This document shows positions 34,806 to 44,352 of a DNA stretch of 64,000 nt, one piece after another. The notes below the pieces were generated by a model. It was not told where the DNA came from. It searched no databases and saw nothing but the letters and a program-made list of their open reading frames with translations. The position numbers and the translations under genes were made by a program. The stretch is from Rahnella variigena (GTDB lineage: Bacteria > Pseudomonadota > Gammaproteobacteria > Enterobacterales > Enterobacteriaceae). The stretch spans positions 620,001 through 684,000 of the forward strand of contig NZ_NSDJ01000002.1 in the NCBI RefSeq assembly GCF_003610915.1, written 5' to 3'. Numbering within the stretch: position 1 is the first letter of the stretch; the number at the start of each line of letters is the position of its first letter.

Positions 34806-36605
34806 CTGCACAAAATGCCCGTCACTGACTTCGCGGTAATGACGCGCCGGCGGCTCATAGGTGGCCGGACGCAGCGGGCTGGCGAGTTCTTCCGGCACCA
34901 CAGTGCGTTTACGGTGAACATCCGGATCAGGCACCGGCACGGCGGCCAGCAGTTTACGGGTATACGCGTGCTGCGGATTATCGAAGACATCGGCACGCGA
35001 ACCGATTTCAACGATTTCGCCCAGATACATGACCGCCACACGGTGGCTGATGCGCTCAACGACGGCCATATCGTGTGAGATAAACAGATACGAAAGGCCA
35101 AGTTCCTGCTGAAGATCGAGCATCAGATTGATCACCTGCGCTTTGACCGACACATCAAGCGCTGACACGGCCTCATCGGCGATGATCATTTTCGGTTCCA
35201 GCGCCAGCGCACGGGCAATGCAGATGCGCTGACGCTGTCCGCCGGAAAACTGATGCGGAAAACGTGTTGCCATATTGCTTTGCAATCCTACCTGTTCCAG
35301 CAGTTGCGCCACGCGATGCTTCGCGCTTTGTGCATCATGCAGCCCGAGGCTTATCATCGGTTCGGCAATCGCCTGGCCGATACGCATTCTCGGGTTCAGG
35401 CTTTCGTACGGATCCTGAAAAATCATCTGCGCCTGGGTGCGGATTTCCGCCAGCCGTGCGCTGTCCGCCCGGCGGATGTCTTGTCCGGCAATCAGCACGT
35501 CACCGGAGGTGGCTTCGGTGAGGCGTAAAATCGTGCGTCCGGTGGTGGATTTCCCGCAGCCGGATTCGCCGACCAGTGAAAGCGTTTCGCCCTGTTGCAG
35601 GCTGAATGACAGGTCTTCCACCGCATGTACCCGGGCAGAAACCCGGCGCAGCAGGCCGGATTTCACATCAAAACGCGTCACCAGATTTTTGACCTCCAGT
35701 ACCGGCTGACCGGTGCGCAGCGTATCGACAGACTCCGCTACCGGCTGCGGTTCGCCGGTTTGCATGTCGGTGAGCGGGAAGCGTTTCGGCAACGTTATTC
35801 CCTTCATCGCGCCCAGTCGCGGCACCGCAGAAAGTAATGCCCGCGTGTAAGGATGTTTGGGCAGATGAAAGATTTCCCGCGTGGTCGCCTGTTCCACGGC
35901 TTCGCCCCGGTGCATCACCAGCGTGCGGTCCGCCACTTCCGCCACCACGCCCATATCGTGCGTGATGAACAGAACGGACATGCCCTCTTCCTCCTGCAAC
36001 GATTTAATCAGCGCCAGAATTTGCGCCTGAATGGTCACATCCAGCGCCGTTGTGGGTTCGTCAGCAATCAGCAAACGCGGGTTACAGGCCAGCGCGATGG
36101 CGATCACCACGCGCTGACGCATGCCGCCGGAAAAGCTCAGCGGATATTCATTCAGCCGCGAGGTAGCGGCCGGAATACGCACTTTTTCCAGCAGGCGCAC
36201 GGCTTCGGCGCGGGCGGTTTTATCGTCCATGCCGCGATGCCGTTTCAACACTTCGGTAATTTGCACGCCAATTTTCAGCACCGGATTCAGGCTGGTCATC
36301 GGCTCCTGAAAAATCATGCCGATACGGTTACCGCGAATGCTTTGCATCTGCGCACGGTTCAGGCTGAGTAAATCCTGGCCGTCAAACCGGATGCTGCCGG
36401 AATAACGGGTCTGTTTTTCATCCAGCAAACGCATGACGGACATCGCCGTGACGCTTTTACCGGAACCGGATTCACCCACCAGCGCCAGCGTTTCTTTCGG
36501 GCCAATCGAGAAGGAAAGATCCCGCACCACATTGAGCCATTCGCCGTCCACGGAAAACGCGGTATTCAGCTTATCGACCTGTAAAACCGGGTTGTGCATC
36601 ATCAA
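34800..36605 (-). CDS. Peptide-type ABC importer ATPase with two nucleotide-binding domains (GsiA/DppDF fusion-like)
   Basis: A 601-residue cytoplasmic protein with two full ATPase domains. The first has Walker A GESGSGKS near 42 and signature LSFSGGMRQRVVIAIAL. The second has GESGCGKS near 350 and signature [15 protein letters not shown]. Each ends in the oligopeptide-family C-terminal extension (YTRALLSAVPRLG; YTRKLLAAVPVPDPD). Such fused ATPases energise glutathione, dipeptide or nickel-type importers. It is the last gene of a seven-gene operon with a binding protein, two permeases, two nucleoside hydrolases and an aldolase; it overlaps the permease gene by 4 bp. Confidence 0.88.
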   Translation of the reverse strand: MMMHNPVLQVDKLNTAFSVDGEWLNVVRDLSFSIGPKETLALVGESGSGKSVTAMSVMRLLDEKQTRYSGSIRFDGQDLLSLNRAQMQSIRGNRIGMIFQEPMTSLNPVLKIGVQITEVLKRHRGMDDKTARAEAVRLLEKVRIPAATSRLNEYPLSFSGGMRQRVVIAIALACNPRLLIADEPTTALDVTIQAQILALIKSLQEEEGMSVLFITHDMGVVAEVADRTLVMHRGEAVEQATTREIFHLPKHPYTRALLSAVPRLGAMKGITLPKRFPLTDMQTGEPQPVAESVDTLRTGQPVLEVKNLVTRFDVKSGLLRRVSARVHAVEDLSFSLQQGETLSLVGESGCGKSTTGRTILRLTEATSGDVLIAGQDIRRADSARLAEIRTQAQMIFQDPYESLNPRMRIGQAIAEPMISLGLHDAQSAKHRVAQLLEQVGLQSNMATRFPHQFSGGQRQRICIARALALEPKMIIADEAVSALDVSVKAQVINLMLDLQQELGLSYLFISHDMAVVERISHRVAVMYLGEIVEIGSRADVFDNPQHAYTRKLLAAVPVPDPDVHRKRTVVPEELASPLRPATYEPPARHYREVSDGHFVQL

Positions 36606-37519
36606 TCCTTATTGCGCGGGTTGAGGATGTCGCGCAGGGCGTCACCGACTAAGTTGATGGCGACGATCAGCACCAGAAGCGTGACGCCGGGGAAGAAGCT
36701 TATCCAGTAATCACCGGACATCAGATAATCAAAGCCGTTGGCGATCAGCAGGCCGAGCGACGGTTCGGTGACCGGCAGACCGATGCCGAGAAACGACAAC
36801 GTGGCTTCAAGCATGATGGCGTAAGCAATGCGCATGGTCGCCACCACAATCAGCGGCGGCAGGCAGTTGGGCAGAATATGGCGGAACAGAATGCGCGGAC
36901 TGGAAAGCGCCATGCTGCGCGCAGCGTCCACATAACTTCGGCGACGTTCGAGCAATGCCGAGCCGCGAATGGTGCGTGCGTAATACGCCCATTGCGTGAC
37001 CACCAGCGCCAGAATGATTTTATCGACACCCTGCCCGAGCACCGCCAGTAAAATCAGCGCAATCAGGATCGGCGGAAAGCTCAGCTGGATATCGACAATG
37101 CGCATGATCAGCGCGTCCGTTTTGCCACCAACATAAGCGCTGACTAGCCCTAAAGCCGCGCCGAGGGTCAGCGCAATTACCGCGCTGGAAACGCCGACCA
37201 GCAGGCTGGTGCGCGTGCCGTACAAAATGGCACTGAGTAAATCGCGCCCCTGATCGTCGGTGCCCAGCCAGTAAATCATCCCGCTCAGGCTGGCGGTGCC
37301 CGGTTTCAGACGGCCATCCATGATATCGAGCTGCGCTAAATCATACGGATTTTGCGGCGAAATCCACGGTGCCAGCACGGAGAGCACAATGGCGATGCCT
37401 AAAATGACCAGACCACACAATGAGAATTTATTGCGCAGCAGCGCACGCGCAGTGTTGTAAAACGCCGAATGCGGTTTGCCCTGAATGGTGCTGCGCGAGT
37501 GAACGGATTCAGACGCCAT
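36602..37519 (-). CDS. Peptide-type ABC importer permease (DppC/GsiD-like)
   Basis: A 305-residue inner-membrane permease. After the N-terminal OppC-type helix (SLCGLVILGIAIVLSVLAPW) comes the conserved LGTDDQGRDLLSAILYGTRTSL block, five more helices and the EAA loop RSMALSSPRILFRHILPNCL. It overlaps its neighbours by 1 and 4 bp. It forms the channel with the DppB-like protein encoded upstream. The transported molecule is discussed with the operon's enzymes. Confidence 0.88.
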   Translation of the reverse strand: MASESVHSRSTIQGKPHSAFYNTARALLRNKFSLCGLVILGIAIVLSVLAPWISPQNPYDLAQLDIMDGRLKPGTASLSGMIYWLGTDDQGRDLLSAILYGTRTSLLVGVSSAVIALTLGAALGLVSAYVGGKTDALIMRIVDIQLSFPPILIALILLAVLGQGVDKIILALVVTQWAYYARTIRGSALLERRRSYVDAARSMALSSPRILFRHILPNCLPPLIVVATMRIAYAIMLEATLSFLGIGLPVTEPSLGLLIANGFDYLMSGDYWISFFPGVTLLVLIVAINLVGDALRDILNPRNKD

Positions 37520-38493
37520 CAGTTTTCGCCTCCCAGCCTGACACGCGGATCCACCAGCACATACAGCACATCAACCAGCAGGTTAATCAGGCTGAACATC
37601 ACCACCGTTATCATCAGATAGGCCAGGATCACCGGACGATCCAGCACGGCGATAGAATCAATGATCAGCTTGCCCATGCCCGGCCAGGCGTAAATGGTTT
37701 CGGTAACCACGGCGAAAGCAATCAGCGAACCCAGCTCAAGGCCGATGACGGTAATCAGCGGGATCAGGGTATTTTTCAGGACGTGAACCAGCACGATGCG
37801 GCTTTCAGATAAGCCTTTGGCGCGGGCAAAACGGATGAAATCCTGTTGCAGGCATTCAAGCACACCGGCTCGCGTCAGGCGGATAATCAGCGAGATTTTG
37901 AACAGCGCCAGATTGAAGGCGGGCAGGATAAGATGCGCGAGGCCATCGGCGGTAAACAGGCTGAGCGGAACGCCGAAAACGTCCACCGTCGCGCCGCGTC
38001 CGGAGGCCGGAAGCACGCCGAGTTTCACGCTGAACAGCATGATCATCATCAGGCCAATCCAGAACGTCGGCAGGCTGAAGCCTAAGATTGAAACGGTCAT
38101 GATCGACTTCGATAACCAGCCATCAGGGCGCAAACCGGCATACACGCCGAGCGGAATGCCAATCACCAGCGCCAGCACAAATGCCACCAGCGCCAGTTCG
38201 AGCGTGGCGGGCATGCGCTGAAAAATCAGGTGCAGCGCGGGCTGATTGTAGATAAAGGAGTTGCCCATATCGCCGTGCAGCGCATTAATCACGAACAGGC
38301 CATATTGCTCCCACACCGGTTTATCGAGGCCAAATGACTGGATCACATTCAGGCGTTCGGCGGGCGTCGCGGTGGTGCTGAGCAGTAAATCGACGGGATT
38401 GCCGACCAGATAGACGCCGCCAAAAACCAGTAACGACATCACCAGCAGCGTCAGCAATGTTTGTCCGAATCGCCCCAGCAGATAACGGCTCAT
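37519..38493 (-). CDS. Peptide-type ABC importer permease (DppB/GsiC-like)
   Basis: A 324-residue permease. The start MSRYLLGRFGQTLLTLLVMSLLVFG is the DppB-type first helix. Then come the periplasmic part (LLLSTTATPAERLNVIQSFGLDKPVW), a five-helix core, and the EAA loop FARAKGLSESRIVLVHVLKNTL. It overlaps the nucleoside hydrolase gene by 4 bp and the DppC-like gene by 1 bp, consistent with one polycistronic message. Confidence 0.88.
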   Translation of the reverse strand: MSRYLLGRFGQTLLTLLVMSLLVFGGVYLVGNPVDLLLSTTATPAERLNVIQSFGLDKPVWEQYGLFVINALHGDMGNSFIYNQPALHLIFQRMPATLELALVAFVLALVIGIPLGVYAGLRPDGWLSKSIMTVSILGFSLPTFWIGLMMIMLFSVKLGVLPASGRGATVDVFGVPLSLFTADGLAHLILPAFNLALFKISLIIRLTRAGVLECLQQDFIRFARAKGLSESRIVLVHVLKNTLIPLITVIGLELGSLIAFAVVTETIYAWPGMGKLIIDSIAVLDRPVILAYLMITVVMFSLINLLVDVLYVLVDPRVRLGGEN

Positions 38494-39452
38494 GCCTGTG
38501 CGTCGCCATCACGGCTGCCGTATCGCGAGAAAACGCGGCGCATCAGGCTGAAAAAGCCGTATTCATCCACTTTTTGCATGACCGTGGCGTTAGGCGGCGT
38601 CGACAGTTTGTTCCAGAAATCCGCATAAGTATAACCAGCTGTCTTACCCGAGATTTCTACCCCCACGCGGGCAGGCTGGCCTTCAAACAGACCGGGTTGC
38701 AAAAGCCATGCGACGACGGTGGCGTCATGTACCGGCCCGCCTTCCCGGCCAAACCGGTTGAGGTCACTGCGGTCAAACGCATTGAGTAAAGCAGCAACAG
38801 ATTCGCCCGGTAAGCCGCCGTCCTGTTTTAACGCATCGATATCATCTTTGCTGATCAGCGCCTGGAAGGTCATGTCCAGAGGCATGATGATCAGCGGTAC
38901 GCCGCTGTTAAACACTTTTTCGGCGGCGTGGGGATCGGCGTACACATTGAATTCTGCCCACGGCACGCGGTGCCCGAGCGCGGTAAACGCGCAGCTCATC
39001 GTGACGATGTGCTTAATGCCGCGCGCGACGTCCGGATGCATCCCCAGCGCCAGCGCAATATTGGTCATCGGCCCAATCACGCACACCGTGATCGGGTCGT
39101 TATCTTCGGCGGCCTGCCGCAACGTACGCACCAGAAAGTCCACCGCGTGTTCAGCCTGCGGTTGCAGTTCCGTTTCAGGCACCAGTTCATCTTTAAATGC
39201 GCCGATGTGCGCATATTTGCCATAAACCTGGTCGCGCACCAGCGGACCGGGTGCGCCGGCAAAAACCGGTATCTGCGTGTTGCCGGACAACGCGACAATC
39301 TTGCAGGCGTTGCGCACGCTGTTTTTCAGCGCCACATTGCCCGCGACCACGGTCACGCCAAGCACATTAAGCTCGGGCGACGCCAGTGCAAGCCAGATGG
39401 CGATGGCATCATCCACGCCGGGATCAGTATCAATAATGATGCGCTGGCTCAT
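38490..39452 (-). CDS. Nucleoside hydrolase (inosine-uridine type), copy 1 of 2
   Basis: A 320-residue enzyme from the ATG at 39452 (GGGAA upstream; the frame is open to 39470). It shows the calcium-binding signature DTDPGVDDA near residue 8, DPHAAEKVF near 155, and the C-terminal catalytic HD in GGPVHDATVVAWL. Nucleoside hydrolases cleave the N-glycosidic bond of ribonucleosides, giving base and ribose. The sequence is near RihA/RihB/RihC but cannot be assigned to one. It lies between a second such enzyme and the permease genes of a peptide-type importer. Confidence 0.88.
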   Translation of the reverse strand: MSQRIIIDTDPGVDDAIAIWLALASPELNVLGVTVVAGNVALKNSVRNACKIVALSGNTQIPVFAGAPGPLVRDQVYGKYAHIGAFKDELVPETELQPQAEHAVDFLVRTLRQAAEDNDPITVCVIGPMTNIALALGMHPDVARGIKHIVTMSCAFTALGHRVPWAEFNVYADPHAAEKVFNSGVPLIIMPLDMTFQALISKDDIDALKQDGGLPGESVAALLNAFDRSDLNRFGREGGPVHDATVVAWLLQPGLFEGQPARVGVEISGKTAGYTYADFWNKLSTPPNATVMQKVDEYGFFSLMRRVFSRYGSRDGDAQA

Positions 39453-39456
39453 AAGA

Positions 39457-40407
39457 TTATTTCCCGGCATAACGTGAAAGCAGTTCGTAAAACAGTGCGA
39501 AAACTTTGTTCGTTTCTACACGCGTGACGATATCAACGTCAGGTACCAGCCCCGACTTGCCGTACCAGTCGGCGACGGTTTGTCCCATACACAGTTCGCT
39601 GTCGTGTTCGACAAATACCCGCGCTTTTTCGGTGCCGAACAGTTCCGGTGCCAGCACGTAAGCAATCACCAGCGGATCGTGCAATGGCCCGCCGCGTGAA
39701 CCGTAACGGCGCACGTCGTTGCGGTCCCAGAACGCCATTAACTCACCCAGTTGCGCGGAAATCCGTCCTGAGACTTTAATGAATTTCGCCACATGTTCCG
39801 GCGTCAGGATCACCTGATGCGTGGCGTCGAGCGGCAACGCGGTAATATTAAGACCTGATGAAAACACAATATGCGCAGCATGCGGATCGGCCAGCATATT
39901 GAATTCTGACGTCATGGTGCGGTTACCGGCTTCGCGGTAAGCGCCGCCCATTAATACGACGCGACCGATACCGGCGGCGATGTCAGGTTTCATGCGCAGC
40001 GCCGTCGCCAGATTGGTCAGCGGCCCGAGTACGCACAGTGTCAGCGGTTGCTGGCTGGCAATCGCCCGCTCGCAGCTATTAATCAGAAAGTTAACAGCAT
40101 GAAGGGATTCTGCGGATTTTTGCGGCGCGGGAAAGGCAGTATTGCCGAGGCCGTTTTCGCCGTGGAACTGACCGTGGATCGGGGATCGCAGCATTGGCTG
40201 ATGACAACCGGCAAACACCGGAATATCCAGCCGATATCCCAGCTCAGTGATTTGCAGCGCGTTGCGGGTGGTATTCGCCAGCGGCTGATTGCCGCACACC
40301 GTGCAGATGCCGAGAATAGTCAGCTGCGGAGCAACGAACGCGCTGAGCAGCGCAATGGCATCATCAATGCCCGGATCGCAATCAATGATAACCGGAATGG
40401 TTTTCAC
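39457..40407 (-). CDS. Nucleoside hydrolase (inosine-uridine type), copy 2 of 2
   Basis: A 316-residue enzyme with DCDPGIDDA at residues 9-17, DPHAAHIVF near 148 and [13 protein letters not shown] in the C-terminal third. It is clearly homologous to the next gene but diverged, so the pair may cleave different nucleosides (for example purine and pyrimidine) or anomers. It overlaps the aldolase gene by 4 bp and is separated from copy 1 by only 4 bp. Cytoplasmic. Confidence 0.88.
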   Translation of the reverse strand: MKTIPVIIDCDPGIDDAIALLSAFVAPQLTILGICTVCGNQPLANTTRNALQITELGYRLDIPVFAGCHQPMLRSPIHGQFHGENGLGNTAFPAPQKSAESLHAVNFLINSCERAIASQQPLTLCVLGPLTNLATALRMKPDIAAGIGRVVLMGGAYREAGNRTMTSEFNMLADPHAAHIVFSSGLNITALPLDATHQVILTPEHVAKFIKVSGRISAQLGELMAFWDRNDVRRYGSRGGPLHDPLVIAYVLAPELFGTEKARVFVEHDSELCMGQTVADWYGKSGLVPDVDIVTRVETNKVFALFYELLSRYAGK

Positions 40408-41288
40408 AGCGCCCCCACGGAACGTAAAACATCAGCGATTTCCTGACGTGCCGCCTCGTTTAACGGCACCTGCGGCGGCAGCGGATCGCCTACCGCGAAG
40501 CCCTGCAATTGCAGTGCGGCTTTGATACAACCGGCTATCGAGTATTTGGCGAAGATTTCGTTGATGCGCCACAGCGGACGCTGCAACTCCATCGCTTTCT
40601 TCCAGTCGCCTTGTTTCGCGGCTTCATAGAGTGCCAGACTTTGCTTTGGCACAATACATGCCGGACCGGCCATCCAGCCCACGCCGCCAATCAGCATCAC
40701 ACACGCCGGAATATGCGCCGATGCGGCAAATACCTGCATCCGTCCCTGCGTGCGTTCGATGATCGACAGTAAGCGGCCGGTATTGGTCGAGGCGTCTTTA
40801 ATATAGTTGATGTTTTCTACGTGGCTCAGTCGCTCGATCACCGGCAGGCTGAGATCAGAACGCTGGAACTGCGGATTGGTGTACAGCACGACCGGCAGTT
40901 TTCCTGCGGCAGTCGCGATGGCACGGAAATAATCCTCGACGCCCTGTTCAGGCACCGGGAAATACGCTTCAAGTATCGCCAGAATACCGTCGACACCCAG
41001 AGCGGCGTAGCGAGCGGTTTGCGCGACAGCGTCCTGGATGGTGGTGGCTGCAACTCCGGCGATTACCGGAACGCGGCCTCGAGCGGCTTCGACGACGGTT
41101 TTCACTATCTCCGTACGTTGATCTGCATTGAGATAAGCGAATTCACCTGTACTGCCGAGCGGCGTCAGACCGTGCACGCCACTGTTAATCAGATGTTCGA
41201 CCAGCGCTGTTAACACTGGTTTGTCTATCTGGCCGCCATCAGTGACAGGCGAAACCAGATAGGGATACACACCGCTAAAAGAAGTCAT
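40404..41288 (-). CDS. DapA/NanA-family aldolase (dihydrodipicolinate synthase-like)
   Basis: A 294-residue TIM-barrel enzyme. The Schiff-base lysine is K164 in NYIKDAS, the catalytic tyrosine Y136 in VLYTNP, and the carboxylate-binding loop GSTGE lies at 45-49. Family members join or split an alpha-keto acid (often pyruvate) and an aldehyde: DapA, N-acetylneuraminate lyase, or keto-deoxy sugar-acid aldolases and dehydratases. It is not the housekeeping DapA by context, since it sits inside a nucleoside-hydrolase/importer operon. The most likely role is to degrade the sugar-like or keto-acid part of the imported compound. Confidence 0.85.
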   Translation of the reverse strand: MTSFSGVYPYLVSPVTDGGQIDKPVLTALVEHLINSGVHGLTPLGSTGEFAYLNADQRTEIVKTVVEAARGRVPVIAGVAATTIQDAVAQTARYAALGVDGILAILEAYFPVPEQGVEDYFRAIATAAGKLPVVLYTNPQFQRSDLSLPVIERLSHVENINYIKDASTNTGRLLSIIERTQGRMQVFAASAHIPACVMLIGGVGWMAGPACIVPKQSLALYEAAKQGDWKKAMELQRPLWRINEIFAKYSIAGCIKAALQLQGFAVGDPLPPQVPLNEAARQEIADVLRSVGAL

Positions 41289-41378
41289 AGCTTCTCTCTC
41301 TTTTCTTAAACTACTACCTTAGTACAGCCCTGGTGTTGGTGCTGTATTCCCCGCCTGGGTTCGGTCTGCACTATGCGC

Positions 41379-42944
41379 TTATTGTTTCTCATGCACAAAG
41401 TACGGCAACGTATAGCCGTCGGAACGGCCAACGTAGGTGTAAGGTGTTTTCATCGCCCAGGTGTATGAAAGGAACAGCAACGGGATAGTGCCTTCGTCTT
41501 TCATCGCAATCTCTGTGGCCTGCTGCAACAGCTTTTCACGCTGGCCGTCGTCGAGGGTTTCCCGCGCTTTTGCCAGTGTTTTATCAAATTCAGGGTTTGA
41601 GTAGCGTCCGCGGTTGCCCTGTCCGCCATTTGGCCCGAAGGTTTCGAGCAACGGCCCCAGCACGCCGGAGGCTTCACCGGTTTCAATCGCCGCGCCACCC
41701 ATGATCAGGCTGAAATCGCGTTTGGACGCACGCGAGAAATACACGCTGCCCGGCATGGTCACAACGTCAGTTTTAATGCCGACGCGGCTGAACATCTGCC
41801 CTAGCGCCTGGGCGATTTTAGAATCATTCGGATAGCGGTCGTTCGATGCATGGAACGTCAGCGTGAAACCGTCCGGATAACCGGCCTGCGCCAGCAGTTG
41901 TTTGGCTTTCGCCGGATCATAGACCGGCGCGGCAATCGACGGCGTATAACCGAAATAGCCTTTTGGCACCAGCTGTGACGCCGGAACGCCCTGCCCGTCC
42001 ATAATGCGGTCTACAATCGCCTGACGGTTTATCGCCAGCGACATCGCCTCACGTACTTCACGTTTTTTAAGCGGATTGCTGCCATCCGGCCCTTTGGCGA
42101 ACGGCGACACATCACGATCCTGATCCGGGTGTAAATACAAAATGCGGTTACCGGCAACGGACTCCAGATGCAGGCTGGTTTGTTTGCCCAGATCCCGTCC
42201 GTCCGCGGTCGGCACGCTTTCAATCATATCCACATCACCGGAACGCATCGCGGCGACACGGGCGCTCGGGTTTTTGAACACGCGCAGCGTGACGTTATCC
42301 CACTGCGCTTTTCCGCCCCAGTACTGGTCGTTGCGCGCCAGCACCACATTATCGTCCGGCGTCCAGCTGACAAATTTGAACGGGCCGGTACCGATGACGT
42401 CTTTCCCTTCATTAAGGGTTTGCGATCCGACCGTTTCAAGACGTGCCGGTAAAATAGCGACACGGCTTAAGTTATTGAGTAATAAAGGTGTGGGCGCTTT
42501 GGTGACAATTCTCACCGTTAAAGGATTCACTTCGGTGACATCGGCGATGTCATTCACGTACGGCGTATAAGCACTCGGACTGTTTTTCGACGCCAGCGCC
42601 ACGCGTTTCACGCTGGCAATCACATCTTTGGCGGTGAAATCGCTGCCGTCGTGGAATTTCACGCCGGGCCGCAGGGCAAATTCCCATGTGGTGTCGTTAA
42701 TCACTTTCCATGACACCGCGAGCGCAGGCGTGATGTGTTGTTTTTCGTCCTGATTCACCAGACCGTCAAAAATATTACGCGCCATGGCGCTGTTGGCACC
42801 CCCGACATAAAATTGCGGATCCATTGAAGTGGTTGACGCGGCAAGGCCGATTTTCAGATCAGCAGCCTGTGCAGAGAGGGTATGAAAAACGAAAAGCGTG
42901 GCCAGTGCTGAGGAAAGCACTCCTGCCAGAACGGACTTTCTCAT
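41379..42944 (-). CDS. Peptide/nickel-type ABC periplasmic binding protein (SBP family 5)
   Basis: A 521-residue exported protein with a Sec signal (LAGVLSSALATLFVFHTLSAQA). Family-5 hallmarks are STTSMDPQFYVGGANSAMARNIFDGLV, GVKFHDGSDFTAKDVI, VREAMSLAINRQAIVDRI and the C-terminal block on AGYPDGFTLTFHAS. It is the first gene of the operon, 90 bp before the aldolase gene, and is divergent from a LysR gene. It would deliver the ligand to the DppBC-like permeases. Ligands in this family include peptides, glutathione, heme, nickel complexes and oligosaccharides. Confidence 0.88.
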   Translation of the reverse strand: MRKSVLAGVLSSALATLFVFHTLSAQAADLKIGLAASTTSMDPQFYVGGANSAMARNIFDGLVNQDEKQHITPALAVSWKVINDTTWEFALRPGVKFHDGSDFTAKDVIASVKRVALASKNSPSAYTPYVNDIADVTEVNPLTVRIVTKAPTPLLLNNLSRVAILPARLETVGSQTLNEGKDVIGTGPFKFVSWTPDDNVVLARNDQYWGGKAQWDNVTLRVFKNPSARVAAMRSGDVDMIESVPTADGRDLGKQTSLHLESVAGNRILYLHPDQDRDVSPFAKGPDGSNPLKKREVREAMSLAINRQAIVDRIMDGQGVPASQLVPKGYFGYTPSIAAPVYDPAKAKQLLAQAGYPDGFTLTFHASNDRYPNDSKIAQALGQMFSRVGIKTDVVTMPGSVYFSRASKRDFSLIMGGAAIETGEASGVLGPLLETFGPNGGQGNRGRYSNPEFDKTLAKARETLDDGQREKLLQQATEIAMKDEGTIPLLFLSYTWAMKTPYTYVGRSDGYTLPYFVHEKQ

Positions 42945-43048
42945 GCATTTAACCCTTAATTATTTTAGATTTTCAGGCAATGTGTGTCAGATCGTAAATT
43001 GGAGTCTAGGGGGTGGACTTCTGAATTGAAAATTGTATTTTGTGTTAC

Positions 43049-43071
43049 ATCCATAAACAAATGTTATGGAT
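43049..43071. promoter_or_regulatory. Perfect LysR-type operator in the divergent promoter
   Basis: ATCCATAA at 43049-43056 and TTATGGAT at 43064-43071 are exact inverted repeats spaced by 7 bp, with ATAA-N7-TTAT as the inner core (a T-N11-A LTTR box). It is 15 bp before the LysR ATG and 105 bp from the binding-protein gene start, ideal for autorepression plus control of the divergent operon. Confidence 0.7.
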
Positions 43072-43085
43072 CTTGAGGATATATT

Positions 43086-43973
43086 ATGAAAATTAATCCC
43101 CGTCAGGTCGAAGCTTTTCACAAAGTGATCCTGACAGGTAGCATTACCGCAGCCGCGAATATGATGAATATTACCCAGCCTGCGGTGAGCCGGTTGATCC
43201 GCGACTTTGAATATGCCGTGGATCTGAAGCTGTTTGACCGCGACGGTCGCGGGCTGATCCCGCGTGACGATGCGATCAAGTTGTACCGCGAAGTCGAGCG
43301 TTTATACCTCGGACTTGAACATATTTCACATATCGCAGACGAAATCCGTCATTCCAAAGGCAGCGTATTGCGCATTGGTTCTGTGGCAGCGTTATCGGCG
43401 CTGTGCGTCGAGCATATTCTCCCGCCGCTGATTGAGAGTATTGGCGATATCTCGCTGTTTCTGGATATCGAAAGCACGACGCATATCACCGATGTTGTTA
43501 CCAGCAATCAGTACGACGTTGGGTTCATTTTCGGCAAGCCGGATGTGAAAGGTCTGGAAGCGGAAATGCTGGCACGGGCAAAAGCGGTTGCCGTGATGTC
43601 GCCGCGCCATCCGCTGGCGAAACAAGACGTGGTGACTGCGATGGATCTGACGCGCTACCGCCCTATTATACCCGGACGCAAGACGCCGCTGCGCGAACAG
43701 CTTGATCAGGTGATGAGCCGCCTGGACTTATATCTCAACAATCCGATCGAAACCTCGCTCAATAACTGTTGTGTGATGGCAGGAAACAATCTGGGCGTCG
43801 GCGTGGTCGATTTCATCACCGCCCGCAGCCATAAAAGTGATCTGGTGCTCAAACCCTTTGCACCGGATATCAGCATTGCGTATTTGGCCGTTTTCCCGCC
43901 GCAGATCCCGAAAAGTCGTCTGGTGGAACACATCACCAAAGAAATGAAGACCTTAATCGAAGGCTATTTGTAA
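43086..43973 (+). CDS. LysR-family regulator of the peptide-importer/nucleoside-hydrolase operon
   Basis: A 295-residue regulator with GAGGA before the ATG. The winged helix is INPRQVEAFHKVILTGSITAAANMMNITQPAVSRLIRDFE, followed by LFDRDGRGLIPRDDA. The effector domain (LRIGSVAALSALCVEHILPPL) looks for a ligand presumably related to the imported compound. It resembles the GcvA/opine-catabolism type of LysR (NocR/OccR-like opening MKINPRQVEAFHKVI). It is divergent, with a 141-bp intergenic region holding a perfect operator. Confidence 0.85.
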   Translation: MKINPRQVEAFHKVILTGSITAAANMMNITQPAVSRLIRDFEYAVDLKLFDRDGRGLIPRDDAIKLYREVERLYLGLEHISHIADEIRHSKGSVLRIGSVAALSALCVEHILPPLIESIGDISLFLDIESTTHITDVVTSNQYDVGFIFGKPDVKGLEAEMLARAKAVAVMSPRHPLAKQDVVTAMDLTRYRPIIPGRKTPLREQLDQVMSRLDLYLNNPIETSLNNCCVMAGNNLGVGVVDFITARSHKSDLVLKPFAPDISIAYLAVFPPQIPKSRLVEHITKEMKTLIEGYL

Positions 43974-44352
43974 AACGCCCCGTCAGGTTCGCCGAATTCG
44001 TACCAATGAGTCCACAATGTTACATTTCAGTCTCAATGACGAAAAATGAGCGGACAGTTGGTGCTATCGGTTAGATGAAAAACGTATATCCACTTATGTA
44101 TTAATTAAAATAATGAATAACACACTTTATTTTATTCTTTAAAATCAACGCATAAAATTTCCCTGCATAAATAATAATCTACTCTATAATAATTTACCTA
44201 AATTCAAACTCTTCGTTACACATTCACAACCTCGATGAGAAGTATTACTATTTGCGCGAAATTGTTCTATTTGGTTCATTTAATTACGGGTGGTCATTAA
44301 GTGTTACCTCTTTTCATCAACAGTTATCTACAACTATGCAGTGAGATAAATC
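43974..44352. other. AT-rich promoter region of gcd
   Basis: About 380 bp with no gene. It is strongly AT-rich between about 44090 and 44340 (for example ATTAATTAAAATAATGAATA). It is the probable gcd promoter and leader. The only placed signal is GTGAGA about 6 bp before the gcd ATG. I see no clear CRP site or hairpin. Confidence 0.4.

Noticed and set aside
40404..41288. Housekeeping dapA (lysine synthesis)
   Set aside because: Active-site residues fit the family, but location inside a transporter and nucleoside-hydrolase operon and divergence of sequence argue for a catabolic aldolase.
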